From Colivivens sp964537205 (GTDB taxonomy: Bacteria; Bacteroidota; Bacteroidia; Bacteroidales; Bacteroidaceae): a stretch of 43,773 bases of DNA. Where the stretch lies: NCBI GenBank assembly GCA_964537205.1, contig CAZHZH010000010.1, positions 1-43,773 on the forward strand, given 5' to 3'. Below are positions 15,656 through 23,273 of this stretch, piece after piece; position 1 is the stretch's first letter, and each line of letters starts with the position of its first letter. The translations under genes were made by a program, and so were the position numbers. Below the pieces are notes generated by a model that searched no databases, had not been told where the DNA came from, and saw only the letters and a list, made by a program, of their open reading frames with translations.

Positions 15656-16819
15656 ATGAAAAAGAAAAGCATACAAATCATTAATGGAAAGAAGGAGCAG
15701 GCAGGAGAAATTGCGAGCCTCATAATGGAAGCAATGGACTATGACTGCTGTCAGAACTTCGCCGGTAAAGACCACACACTTGATGATTTTCACCTGATGA
15801 TGACGCATCTTGTGGAGATGGAGGATAGCCAGTACAGTTATCGTAACACGTTGGTCGCCATGTCGGGCGATGACATTGCGGGATGCATTGTCGGCTACGA
15901 CGGCAAAGACCTGCTGAGACTTCGCAGGCGGTTCATAGACGCAGCGAAGGAGTATCTCGACCATGACTTCTCCGACATGGACGAGGAAACGAAAAGTGGG
16001 GAGTATTATTTGGACTCGTTGTGCGTGAAGAAAGAATACCGCAAGCAAGGTATCGCCACACGCCTTATTCATGTGGCAATAGAGGAGCATGGCGACCAGT
16101 CCGTAGGCCTGCTCGTAGACCACACCCACCCATGGGCGGAAAGGCTGTACAAACACATAGGCTTCCGCTTCGCTGGTGAGACGAAGTGGGGAGGACACGA
16201 CATGAACCATTTGCAATATCCCGTTCGTTGCCGGGAGTTCGGCTTCGACCCGATATATATGCCTTATCACGACAAGGAGTGGGGAACGCCTTGCCACGAC
16301 GAGCGCGACCACTTCATGTATCTGCTCATGGAGTCGATGTCGTGCGGCCTCTCTTGGAAGCTGATGCTACAAAAAAGGGAAGTGTTCCGCCAATGCTTCG
16401 CAGACTTCGACCCGAAAAAGGTGGCAGGGTTTACCGACGGCGATGTGAGCCGTGTCATGTCTACGGCAGGCATGATACGCTCACCACGAAAGATACGGGC
16501 GATGATAAACAACGCTCGCTGCTTCGTGAAGGTGGAGGAGGAATTCGGGTCTTTCGACAAATACATCTGGAGCTTCACCGACGGCAACAGCCTTATATAC
16601 CCGTCGCACCAGACGGAATGGGTGACACGCAACGAACTCTCCGACGAGGTCTCCGCCGACCTTAAGAAACGGGGATTCCTGTATGTCGGCTCTGTCATCA
16701 TATACAGTCATCTACAAGCGATAGGCATCATCAATGATCACCGCGACTACTGCTACAGGTATAAGGAGCTGCTGGCAGAACCGCACAAGATGGTCAAGCA
16801 GACAGATGATCCGCATTAA
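15656..16819 (+). CDS. GNAT N-acetyltransferase fused to 3-methyladenine DNA glycosylase I
   Basis: 387 residues, two domains. Residues 1 to about 188 are a GNAT acetyltransferase: LDSLCVKKEYRKQGIATRLI (119-138) carries the acetyl-CoA loop R-K-x-G-x-A, and ERLYKHIGF is the closing strand. Residues about 190-375 are TagI: Cys192, His205, His362 and Cys366 match the zinc-snap ligands of E. coli TAG; YHDKEWG (204-210), Glu226 and GLSW (231-234) match the base-binding pocket; KKRGFLYVGSVIIYSHLQAIGIINDH matches the C-terminal signature in position. TagI excises 3-methyladenine from alkylated DNA. The GNAT substrate is unknown. The start at 15656 is needed for the first GNAT strand although the promoter is unusually close. 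It stands alone and converges with the flavodoxin gene. Confidence 0.87.
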   Translation: MKKKSIQIINGKKEQAGEIASLIMEAMDYDCCQNFAGKDHTLDDFHLMMTHLVEMEDSQYSYRNTLVAMSGDDIAGCIVGYDGKDLLRLRRRFIDAAKEYLDHDFSDMDEETKSGEYYLDSLCVKKEYRKQGIATRLIHVAIEEHGDQSVGLLVDHTHPWAERLYKHIGFRFAGETKWGGHDMNHLQYPVRCREFGFDPIYMPYHDKEWGTPCHDERDHFMYLLMESMSCGLSWKLMLQKREVFRQCFADFDPKKVAGFTDGDVSRVMSTAGMIRSPRKIRAMINNARCFVKVEEEFGSFDKYIWSFTDGNSLIYPSHQTEWVTRNELSDEVSADLKKRGFLYVGSVIIYSHLQAIGIINDHRDYCYRYKELLAEPHKMVKQTDDPH

Positions 16820-16866
16820 AAACAAGAGTCAAAGCAATCAACCAAAAGCGATAAACTACGACCCCT

Positions 16867-16886
16867 CGTCTGACAATTGTCCGACG
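16867..16886. repeat. Near-perfect 20-bp palindrome between convergent genes
   Basis: CGTC-T-GACAATTGTC-C-GACG: a perfect 10-bp palindrome core (16872-16881) flanked by matching CGTC/GACG arms with one mismatched pair. It sits between the TagI fusion stop and the flavodoxin stop. No T tract follows on either strand, so it may be a weak terminator stem or a protein site. Confidence 0.45.
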
Positions 16887-16906
16887 ATGAGCGGATGGGC
16901 ATAATA

Positions 16907-17491
16907 TCACTTCAAAGAGTTTATCCAATTATCAAGTTCCTTCTCAGATGTAGCCATGCCTGTGGTAGTGCCATCATTATGAGTATTGAACTTAAACTCA
17001 TGGGCGTTCTCCACTTTCGCCCCATTTTCCTCCGCAACCCTTGTCATATCCTTGATGACAGTTCCCGGCCATCCTGCGTTTGTCATGAACGGAACAACCA
17101 CCTCGCCGTGAAAGTCGTTCGTGGAAAGGAACGTCAGTACAGGGCTTGACATCTTGTACCACCACGTGGGAGTGCCGACAACTATACGGTCATAGTCTCT
17201 TACGTCATGCTTCAACGGCTTTATCGGACGTTGGTAGTCCCGTTCCACCTCGTCCTGAGCGTCGCTGACAATCTTCTGATAGTCGCCAGTGTAAGGCGAA
17301 ACCGTCTCAAGAAGTTCAATATCAGCACCCGTCGCTTCGGCAACCTTCTTTGCTATGTTCTCCGTGTTGCCCGTCTGACTGAAATAAACAACCAATGTTT
17401 TCATCTTCTCATTCTTTTGACGGCCTTGACCATTGCATGCCGTCACAACCAGTGTCAATGCCATAGTCAACGCCAATGTTATCGTTCTCAT
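16907..17491 (-). CDS. Exported flavodoxin lipoprotein
   Basis: 194 residues. Residues 1-18 are a signal peptide with lipobox VVTAC (Cys19). From residue 30 the protein is a flavodoxin: KTLVVYFSQTGNTENIAKKV carries the FMN phosphate loop (S-Q-T-G-N-T), and VGTPTWWYKMSSPVLTFL is the conserved WW-containing segment of the Flavodoxin_4 group. These short-chain flavodoxins carry electrons or act as quinone-like reductases using FMN. An internal Met at residue 30 could start a cytosolic form, but the intact lipobox argues for export to the periplasmic face. Monocistronic, with a TAATTTTG box at 17518-17511 on the minus strand. Confidence 0.82.
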   Translation of the reverse strand: MRTITLALTMALTLVVTACNGQGRQKNEKMKTLVVYFSQTGNTENIAKKVAEATGADIELLETVSPYTGDYQKIVSDAQDEVERDYQRPIKPLKHDVRDYDRIVVGTPTWWYKMSSPVLTFLSTNDFHGEVVVPFMTNAGWPGTVIKDMTRVAEENGAKVENAHEFKFNTHNDGTTTGMATSEKELDNWINSLK

Positions 17492-17741
17492 ATTCTATTT
17501 ATTTGATTTACAAAATTAGTCATTCTATAGCAATGGCTCATTATCCCTTTTGCGGTTATTATTACCAAATATACGTTTTTACGGTTTCCAGTCGTTTTAC
17601 GTCGTCAGAACATACGTTTCATAACACATAGGGAGAAACAAGTCATGGAAACGGATAAGGTAAAAGTGAAACGCCATTTTTATACCACAGACTTGATTTA
17701 AATGGGCAAGATGCGCATTTGATGAAAAAAACGCATCACAC

Positions 17742-17772
17742 TTGTGATATTGAGATAAAATGCTTACTTTTG
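17742..17772 (+). promoter_or_regulatory. Promoter of the metallophosphoesterase gene
   Basis: TTG (17742-17744), 20 nt, TACTTTTG (17765-17772). The predicted start near 17779 gives a leader of about 87 nt, long for this window. Confidence 0.7.
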
Positions 17773-17810
17773 CATACTGGACATAAAATTACCATCAACC
17801 GATGATTTGT

Positions 17811-17841
17811 CCTTATATATAAATCTTATGTATAAATAAGG
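17811..17841 (+). promoter_or_regulatory. A/T-rich hairpin in the metallophosphoesterase leader
   Basis: CCTTATaTATA pairs with TATAaATAAGG around a 9-nt loop, 25 nt before the ATG at 17866. It could influence translation or mRNA stability. No known riboswitch is recognised. Confidence 0.4.
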
Positions 17842-17865
17842 TGTAGCCAACAAGAACGAACAAGA

Positions 17866-18594
17866 ATGAAACAAGCTGAATGCATAATTTTCCCCGACAT
17901 ACATGGACGCGGCTTTTGGAAGAACGTTTTAGACGGTGATTGCGAATGGTCCGCGCCATTACTCATCTTCCTCGGTGACTACTTCGACCCTTACAGTTTT
18001 GAAGGTATAACTACTGACGATGCCATAAACAACTGGCTCGAACTATGCAAGTCGTTGCGAAAACACACCGACAAGGAAATTATATGGCTCACCGGCAACC
18101 ATGACGCCCACTACTTGAACGATACATTCAGCCAGTTTGCCCGCGGCAGCCGGTTCGACTATTACCATCAGGACCAGATACGTCAGTTGCTGTCAGAAGT
18201 TCCACTCCGGATTGCTTATGAGACGAACATCAATGGGAAGAAAATCCTGTTCACACACGCAGGTGTCACGTCCGCATGGTGCCAGGAGCATCAAGATTTA
18301 ATCAACTCCGTTTCCGCGGACAGCCTCAACAACCTTATGCAGAGCGAACAAGGCTGGGCGGCACTGTCTGACATTAGTTTCTACCGAGGTGGCAGAGAAA
18401 TGTACGGCGGTCCGCTATGGGCAGACTACCATGAGTTCACCTGTAACCACCTAAAGGGAATAGACTATGACATGCAGATTGTAGGACACAACCAATTGAC
18501 GGGTGACGCTCCTGAGACCTTCAGTAATGTCATAGACCTCGACTGCCACCATCCATTCGCACTAACGGCAGAACTTGACCTCATAAAACTATAA
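17866..18594 (+). CDS. Calcineurin-like metallophosphoesterase
   Basis: 242 residues. All family metal motifs are present in order: DIHG (11-14), GDYFD (37-41), GNHD (77-80), FTHAGV (near 125) and GHNQ (near 206). The protein is soluble with no signal peptide. It resembles the serine/threonine-phosphatase-like or diadenosine-tetraphosphatase-like branch, but the substrate cannot be fixed from sequence. It has its own promoter, and the downstream regulator gene has a separate -7 box, so the two are not necessarily co-transcribed. Confidence 0.83.
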   Translation: MKQAECIIFPDIHGRGFWKNVLDGDCEWSAPLLIFLGDYFDPYSFEGITTDDAINNWLELCKSLRKHTDKEIIWLTGNHDAHYLNDTFSQFARGSRFDYYHQDQIRQLLSEVPLRIAYETNINGKKILFTHAGVTSAWCQEHQDLINSVSADSLNNLMQSEQGWAALSDISFYRGGREMYGGPLWADYHEFTCNHLKGIDYDMQIVGHNQLTGDAPETFSNVIDLDCHHPFALTAELDLIKL

Positions 18595-18758
18595 CACGAC
18601 ATCTTAATGTTTTTCCAATGTTGTAAACCTCCCCGTCCTTCCGCCATAAGGCATAAAGAGACTTTTGCACTTGACATTGGATTCCCAAAAGATCACGGCA
18701 AATGGCTCTCAAACGATATTTATTTGCAGCAAGTATTCCTTATATTGATTTATTTCCC

Positions 18759-18766
18759 TATCTTTG
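18759..18766 (+). promoter_or_regulatory. -7 box of the membrane-bound regulator gene
   Basis: TATCTTTG ending 26 nt before the ATG at 18793, the same geometry as other promoters in this window. The -33 element is not obvious. The box decides for the 18793 start over an upstream in-frame start at 18607. Confidence 0.55.
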
Positions 18767-18792
18767 CATGTTACAACAAACAAAGACAATTA

Positions 18793-19830
18793 ATGAGCGA
18801 TTGCCGTATAGCGTTATATATACTCTTGCTGACAATATTCGCCGGATGTGGCAACAAGGGGCAAAAGGAAGAGGACAATGGGAATCAATCCATAGAGGAT
18901 ATTTGGCTCGTAACAGAAGTGGAAGATCCTACTGGTGAAAAGCATGCGTTGCCCAACAATGATAATATGACCAACATGTATATATTTGCTGGCGACAGTA
19001 CGATGTATATATGTGTGGTTCAAGTAAAAGAAGACGCTATCACTATCAAGCCCCAAACCTTATGTAAATACAGCACCATATACACAGGGGGAGGGAAATA
19101 CCTCTTATATATGGACGGATACAAATGCCCGCTCAAGGCCACAAGCGACTCAACCATCGCATTGCAAAGATATGGGGTCACCACCACAATGAAACGCGTC
19201 TCAGGCTTTCTCAAGACGCAGTCGTCAGAAATTACCGACGTAGTAAGGAACCACTTTCTCATTAATGTCAACACAGACAATATGTATGTGTTCTCCGCCA
19301 AGGAGCAAATATTGAAAAAGTCAAACCATACGCTCACCTTCTTAATTATCGGCCTGTTCCTTGTCCTAACGGCAATCGTCGTCTACGCCCTAAGGACATA
19401 CCGGCGCAACAAGCTAATCTCACAACAACTGCGGCAAATCTCAAAAGAAAGGAGCCTTCGTCCCGCAAAAATGGAGAAGGCGATGAAGGAGATAGAATAC
19501 GACTTCTTCCAATCAGACTATTATATCAACATCCGAAAAGACATAGCTTCGGGAAAGATCCTGTCGGACGAGGAATGGAAAGAAATGGAACGCCAAGTGA
19601 ACAGCGTATACCCCAACTTCACACACAACCTGTTCGGGCTCATCAAGATGTCGGATGTGGAATACAAAGTCTGCCTGCTGCTGAAAATCCGTATGACTCC
19701 AAAAGACATAGCCGCAACACTATGCAAGGAGCCAAGCAGTATAAGTACTGTACGCAGCCGTCTGTACATGAAAATTTTCAAGAAGAAAGGCAGTTCAACA
19801 GACTGGGACAATTTTATTTATACGTTATAA
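18793..19830 (+). CDS. Membrane-spanning one-component regulator: extracytoplasmic lipocalin-like domain, TM helix, LuxR-like HTH
   Basis: 345 residues. Residues 1-19 are a signal-like hydrophobic segment ending FAGC, a lipobox-like site (Cys19). Residues about 34-137 form an extracytoplasmic domain of beta strands opening with IEDIWLVTEVEDPTGE and closing with IALQRYGVTTTMKRV, which looks like a small lipocalin-like barrel. Residues 179-200 are a transmembrane helix followed by a basic stop (RTYRRNK) and a helical linker. Residues about 284-332 (MSDVEYKVCLLLKIRMTPKDIAATL and onward) form a helix-turn-helix of the LuxR/SsrB-like type common at the end of Bacteroidetes membrane regulators. Unlike most of those it has no TPR region. 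It probably senses a periplasmic or envelope signal. The target genes are unknown; the neighbouring gene is the first candidate. Confidence 0.65.
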   Translation: MSDCRIALYILLLTIFAGCGNKGQKEEDNGNQSIEDIWLVTEVEDPTGEKHALPNNDNMTNMYIFAGDSTMYICVVQVKEDAITIKPQTLCKYSTIYTGGGKYLLYMDGYKCPLKATSDSTIALQRYGVTTTMKRVSGFLKTQSSEITDVVRNHFLINVNTDNMYVFSAKEQILKKSNHTLTFLIIGLFLVLTAIVVYALRTYRRNKLISQQLRQISKERSLRPAKMEKAMKEIEYDFFQSDYYINIRKDIASGKILSDEEWKEMERQVNSVYPNFTHNLFGLIKMSDVEYKVCLLLKIRMTPKDIAATLCKEPSSISTVRSRLYMKIFKKKGSSTDWDNFIYTL

Positions 19831-19964
19831 AATTCACGTGGAACAGTCGATTCCACCGATTGTTTTTCTACATGCAAACATTTTGGCAACTGCATTTAGC
19901 CTACTCACGGCATTTGCAAACAAAAAGCAAAATGATTTGTGTACCGACATTATCAATATAGAAT

Positions 19965-19972
19965 TAACTTTG
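19965..19972 (+). promoter_or_regulatory. -7 box of the lipocalin-like membrane protein gene
   Basis: TAACTTTG ends 25 nt before the ATG at 19998, matching the spacing at other genes here. No -33 match at 19-21 nt. Confidence 0.55.
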
Positions 19973-19997
19973 CAACCGAAACCAAAAGCAAAGTTTT

Positions 19998-20594
19998 ATG
20001 CAGAAACAAACGAACAACCCCAAACAAACGAACAACCTAAAACGAAGTACTATGCAACAAGAACAAACAAGAAACCAAAACCTCACGCTACTATTGACAA
20101 TAGCGTTGCTTGCCGTCGTGATGGTAGTATTATTCCTCTTTTTAAACATGATCCCATTAGATAATAACGCGAACAAAGGAGTTCCCGACAAGGAGATCAT
20201 CGGAGTATGGGTCCTTCGTTCCGTGCAATACGAGGGAGAAGATGAGATTGTACTAAGAAGCAACTACACAAGAGTAAAATACTACGGACCGGACGGAGAA
20301 TACGCATGTGCGGAAATACTAATGCCGAAAGCAGGCCAGTATAAAATAGCCCCGCATGCGTATGGTAAATATACTTTCAAAAACGGCGATTATACAGAGA
20401 TGGGACAAAAGGGAAACTTTGTCTTGAAAGACAAGGCCACTGCTTATGGCAAATGGAATAAGTGTAGCGAAAATTGGAAGAAGATAAGCATACCCGACAG
20501 GCTTCTTAATGAAATCATCTTACGATGCAAGGCGAACCGTGCCCTGACACCCGAACTACAGGACGACATTCACCAATACATACTGAATAAGTAA
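19998..20594 (+). CDS. Membrane-anchored protein with lipocalin-like extracytoplasmic domain
   Basis: 198 residues. Residues 1-28 are polar and include a tandem KQTNNP/KQTNNL repeat. Residues 29-49 are a transmembrane anchor (LTLLLTIALLAVVMVVLFLFL). Residues about 64-155 begin IIGVWVLRSVQYEGEDEIVL and continue with strands up to AYGKWNKCSENWKKI, the pattern of small lipocalin-like domains in Bacteroidetes proteins. The opening resembles that of the extracytoplasmic domain of the regulator just upstream (W-x-L-x-x-V about 3 residues after Ile, then GE). The start at 19998 suits the -7 box; ATG 20052 is a possible internal start without the repeats. Function is unknown. A role as partner or target of the adjacent regulator is inference. 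Confidence 0.6.
   Translation: MQKQTNNPKQTNNLKRSTMQQEQTRNQNLTLLLTIALLAVVMVVLFLFLNMIPLDNNANKGVPDKEIIGVWVLRSVQYEGEDEIVLRSNYTRVKYYGPDGEYACAEILMPKAGQYKIAPHAYGKYTFKNGDYTEMGQKGNFVLKDKATAYGKWNKCSENWKKISIPDRLLNEIILRCKANRALTPELQDDIHQYILNK
20004..20037 (+). repeat. Tandem 16-bp direct repeat, period 18
   Basis: AAACAAACGAACAACC occurs at 20004-20019 and 20022-20037 with 2 nt between. The 18-nt period equals six codons and keeps the reading frame of the gene starting at 19998. Confidence 0.8.
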
Positions 20595-20722
20595 CTGCGC
20601 CTACTCCGTCGAGTATGTTCATCTTTCTCAAAATATTATCGGGAAACGATTGATTAGATTACGATTAGTTATACTAATATTGATTAAAAATAGTAAGTAA
20701 TAATTTTATAAGCTTTTTGGGT

Positions 20723-20754
20723 GGGGATATCCGCGAGGAAATCCCTTCTTTTTT
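20723..20754 (+). terminator. Rho-independent terminator with GCGA tetraloop
   Basis: GGGAT-A-TCC, GCGA loop, GGA-A-ATCCC, then TTCTTTTTT. An eight-pair stem with one A-A mismatch, a GNRA loop and a U-rich tail, located about 130 nt after the stop of the lipocalin-like gene. Confidence 0.78.
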
Positions 20755-20869
20755 GTATATAACAAAAATGTATTGCCATTCCAATGGCCACAGGAGGGAT
20801 GTACCCCCTCAAGCCTCCTAACATACTCCATTTGAAAAAAGATGGCGACTCTGCCTACAGTGCAACAGT

Positions 20870-21607
20870 TTATGTTCGCCCGTTCCATATTCTCCAAGCC
20901 GCCTCCGCCTGCCCTACAAGCATCTCATAGCCGTTCTTCACCACCGCACCCCGCAAACGCCCTTTCTTCAGGAACAATGTCTCCTCGGGATTGTAGACTA
21001 AGTCAAACAGCAAATGCCGCGGAGAAAGATATTCATACGGCAAATCTGCGCACTCATTGACATTCGGAAACGTCCCTAAAGGAGTACAATTCACTATCAC
21101 CTTGTATTCATCAATCAGTTGACGATTGACATCGCCATACGTAATCACTCCAAGACGTTTGGTTCGAGAAACCGACAAGGGTTCTATTCCCAGTTTGCGC
21201 AAGCCATACTTAATGGCGAGCGACGCCCCACCAGTGCCCAACACCAACGCCTTCGTATGCCACGGCTGTATCAACGGACGTATGGAGTCAGTAAAACCTA
21301 TAACATCGGTATTGAACCCCTCCAATTTATGGTGTTCGTGATCAATGCGGACCACGTTTACCGCTCCGATCTCACGGGCATCGTCGCTAAGTGAGTCCAT
21401 CATCCTCATCACATTCTGCTTATACGGTATCGTGACATTGAGTCCCACAAGCTCTTTATCCTTGACAACCTGCATAAAGTCGTCAGCTACTGGAATCTCG
21501 TAATTGGAATAAACAGCGTCTATTCCCTCTCTTCTAAATTTCTCATTGAAAAACTGTCGGGAAAACGAATGCCCCAACGTTTTTCCTATCAGTCCGTATT
21601 TTTTCAT
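20870..21607 (-). CDS. aroE: Shikimate dehydrogenase
   Basis: 245 residues, start at 21607 fixed by an ATGA overlap with the menG stop. It reduces 3-dehydroshikimate to shikimate with NADPH in aromatic amino acid synthesis. Substrate-binding N-terminal part: GLIGKTLGHSFSRQFFNEKF (the S-x-S of most AroE reads SFS here) and LNVTIPYKQNV with the catalytic lysine. NADP-binding part: ALVLGTGGASLAIKYGL, with the glycine-rich loop, and a later NCTPLGTFP. The length is normal for Bacteroidales, which have a compact AroE. Last gene of the glnS operon. Confidence 0.92.
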   Translation of the reverse strand: MKKYGLIGKTLGHSFSRQFFNEKFRREGIDAVYSNYEIPVADDFMQVVKDKELVGLNVTIPYKQNVMRMMDSLSDDAREIGAVNVVRIDHEHHKLEGFNTDVIGFTDSIRPLIQPWHTKALVLGTGGASLAIKYGLRKLGIEPLSVSRTKRLGVITYGDVNRQLIDEYKVIVNCTPLGTFPNVNECADLPYEYLSPRHLLFDLVYNPEETLFLKKGRLRGAVVKNGYEMLVGQAEAAWRIWNGRT

Positions 21608-22344
21608 TTCTTTCCTATATACATGCAACACATCGCAAATGGCAGATACTTATATGTCACCTCATTGAACCCGGCATCCTTAAACCGGTCTGCCATTGCT
21701 TTTCCCTGGTCAACTGCGACCATGGAGGCAGGTAAATACCTAAAGGCTTTTTGATCGTGTGCGAACAATTTGCCGACAAACGGCATAAGCCACCTTTGGT
21801 ACAAAGCAAATATATGCTTCATGGGAAACCGCCGAGGAGCACACAAATCGATTACAACGATGCATCCATCCTCAGCCAATACCCTATGCATTTCGCTGAG
21901 GCAAACATCTAAACGATTGAAATTTCTCAAGGCAAAAGCCGACATGACGACATCGAACTCATTGTCCCTAAACGACAAAGAAGAACAGTCCTCCCTCACA
22001 AACTCTATTTTACCAGTCAATCCGGCTTGATCAACCTTCCGTTTTCCGACATCCATCATTTGTTCAGATATATCGCAACCTACTATTTTGCAGGGAGTCA
22101 ACTTTCTATAAGCAGCCAAAGCCAGGTCGCCCGTTCCCGTAGCCACATCAAGGATGTTCGATACAGTATGAGCGTGGTTATGCCTAATGGCCTTGATCGC
22201 AATGTTTCGCCAGAGCTTGTCAATGCCAAACGAAAGGACATGGTTAGCAGAATCATAAGTGGAGGCAATATTATCAAACATAGCCTCCACTTGCTTCTTT
22301 TTTGATCCTGTCAGGCTATATGGTTTTATCTCTTCGACAGCCAT
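21604..22344 (-). CDS. menG: Demethylmenaquinone methyltransferase
   Basis: 246 residues, class I SAM methyltransferase of the UbiE/MenG family. VSNILDVATGTGDLALAAYR is the SAM-binding motif I, FDVVMSAFALRNFNRLD and EMHRVLAEDGCIVVIDL are the family signatures (FGLRNFxD and RVLKPGG). It methylates demethylmenaquinone to menaquinone, the quinone of anaerobic Bacteroidales. UbiE function in ubiquinone synthesis is unlikely in this group. Its start overlaps purC by 19 nt and its stop overlaps aroE by 4 nt, so translation is probably coupled. Confidence 0.9.
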   Translation of the reverse strand: MAVEEIKPYSLTGSKKKQVEAMFDNIASTYDSANHVLSFGIDKLWRNIAIKAIRHNHAHTVSNILDVATGTGDLALAAYRKLTPCKIVGCDISEQMMDVGKRKVDQAGLTGKIEFVREDCSSLSFRDNEFDVVMSAFALRNFNRLDVCLSEMHRVLAEDGCIVVIDLCAPRRFPMKHIFALYQRWLMPFVGKLFAHDQKAFRYLPASMVAVDQGKAMADRFKDAGFNEVTYKYLPFAMCCMYIGKK

Positions 22345-23273
22345 TCCGTGACATTGCGTTCAATACGTACAGCTATGTCCTCATCTGACTCTGCCTTATG
22401 AAACTTTTCCCCTGTAATATGCTCATAAAGTTCAATATAGCGGTCACTGATTGAGTTGACAAATTCATCAGTCATTTCCGGCATTACCTGTCCAGGCTGG
22501 TTCATGAAGTTGTGATCGATAAGCCACTGACGCACGAACTCCTTCGACAGCTGGCGTTGAGGTTCGCCCTTCTCGAACTTTTCCTCATATCCATCCGCAT
22601 AAAAATAACGTGAGGAATCAGGAGTATGGACTTCATCAATAAGGTAAACCTTTCCATCACGCTTTCCGAACTCGTACTTGGTATCTACAAGTATTAATCC
22701 CTTATCAGCGGCTATCTTCGTACCCAACTCAAACAGTTTGTATGTGTACTGCTCCATTACCTCATAATCTTCCTTGCTGACAATGCCCTGAGCGATTATT
22801 TCCTCCTTGGATATGTTCTCGTCATGACCTTCATCAGCTTTTGTCGTCGGGGTAATGATCGGATGCGGGAACTTCTGGTTCTCTTTCATACCCTCTGGCA
22901 ACGGAACTCCACAGAGAACGCGCTCTCCAGACTTGTACGCTCTCCATGCCGACCCCGTCAAATAGCCACGGATTATCATTTCGACACGAAAGCCTTCGCA
23001 TTTCAGTCCGACAGTTACCATAGGATCGGGAGTGGCAAGCTTCCAATTCGGTATTTCCGCCGATGAGGCATCGAGAAACTTTGCCGCTATTTGGTTCAAC
23101 ACCTGTCCCTTAAAAGGTATGCCCTTTGGCAATACCACATCAAAAGCGCTAATACGATCAGTGGCGACCATCACAATAAGATCATCATTAATGTTGTAAA
23201 CATCACGTACTTTCCCATGATAGACACTCTTTTGTCCAGGGAAGTTAAAGTTTGTCTTTGTTAGAGTCTTCAT
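22326..23273 (-). CDS. purC: Phosphoribosylaminoimidazole-succinocarboxamide synthase
   Basis: 315 residues. It joins CAIR and aspartate using ATP in purine synthesis. YHGKVRDVYNI is the N-terminal ATP-binding loop, MVATDRISAFDVVLP the family signature I, and LILVDTKYEFGKRDGKVYLIDEVHTPDSSR the signature II with the metal-binding residues. The length matches the longer type of Bacteroidetes SAICAR synthetase. It overlaps phoH upstream by 29 nt and menG downstream by 19 nt. Confidence 0.94.
   Translation of the reverse strand: MKTLTKTNFNFPGQKSVYHGKVRDVYNINDDLIVMVATDRISAFDVVLPKGIPFKGQVLNQIAAKFLDASSAEIPNWKLATPDPMVTVGLKCEGFRVEMIIRGYLTGSAWRAYKSGERVLCGVPLPEGMKENQKFPHPIITPTTKADEGHDENISKEEIIAQGIVSKEDYEVMEQYTYKLFELGTKIAADKGLILVDTKYEFGKRDGKVYLIDEVHTPDSSRYFYADGYEEKFEKGEPQRQLSKEFVRQWLIDHNFMNQPGQVMPEMTDEFVNSISDRYIELYEHITGEKFHKAESDEDIAVRIERNVTEWLSKR

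Larger units (their letters stand above)
17492..17865. other. Divergent intergenic region with promoters and a 5' leader hairpin
   Basis: 374 nt between the flavodoxin and metallophosphoesterase genes. The left end holds a -7-like box for the flavodoxin (17511-17518), and the right half a consensus promoter and leader hairpin for the phosphoesterase. About 17535-17735 shows no gene or clear motif. Confidence 0.6.
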
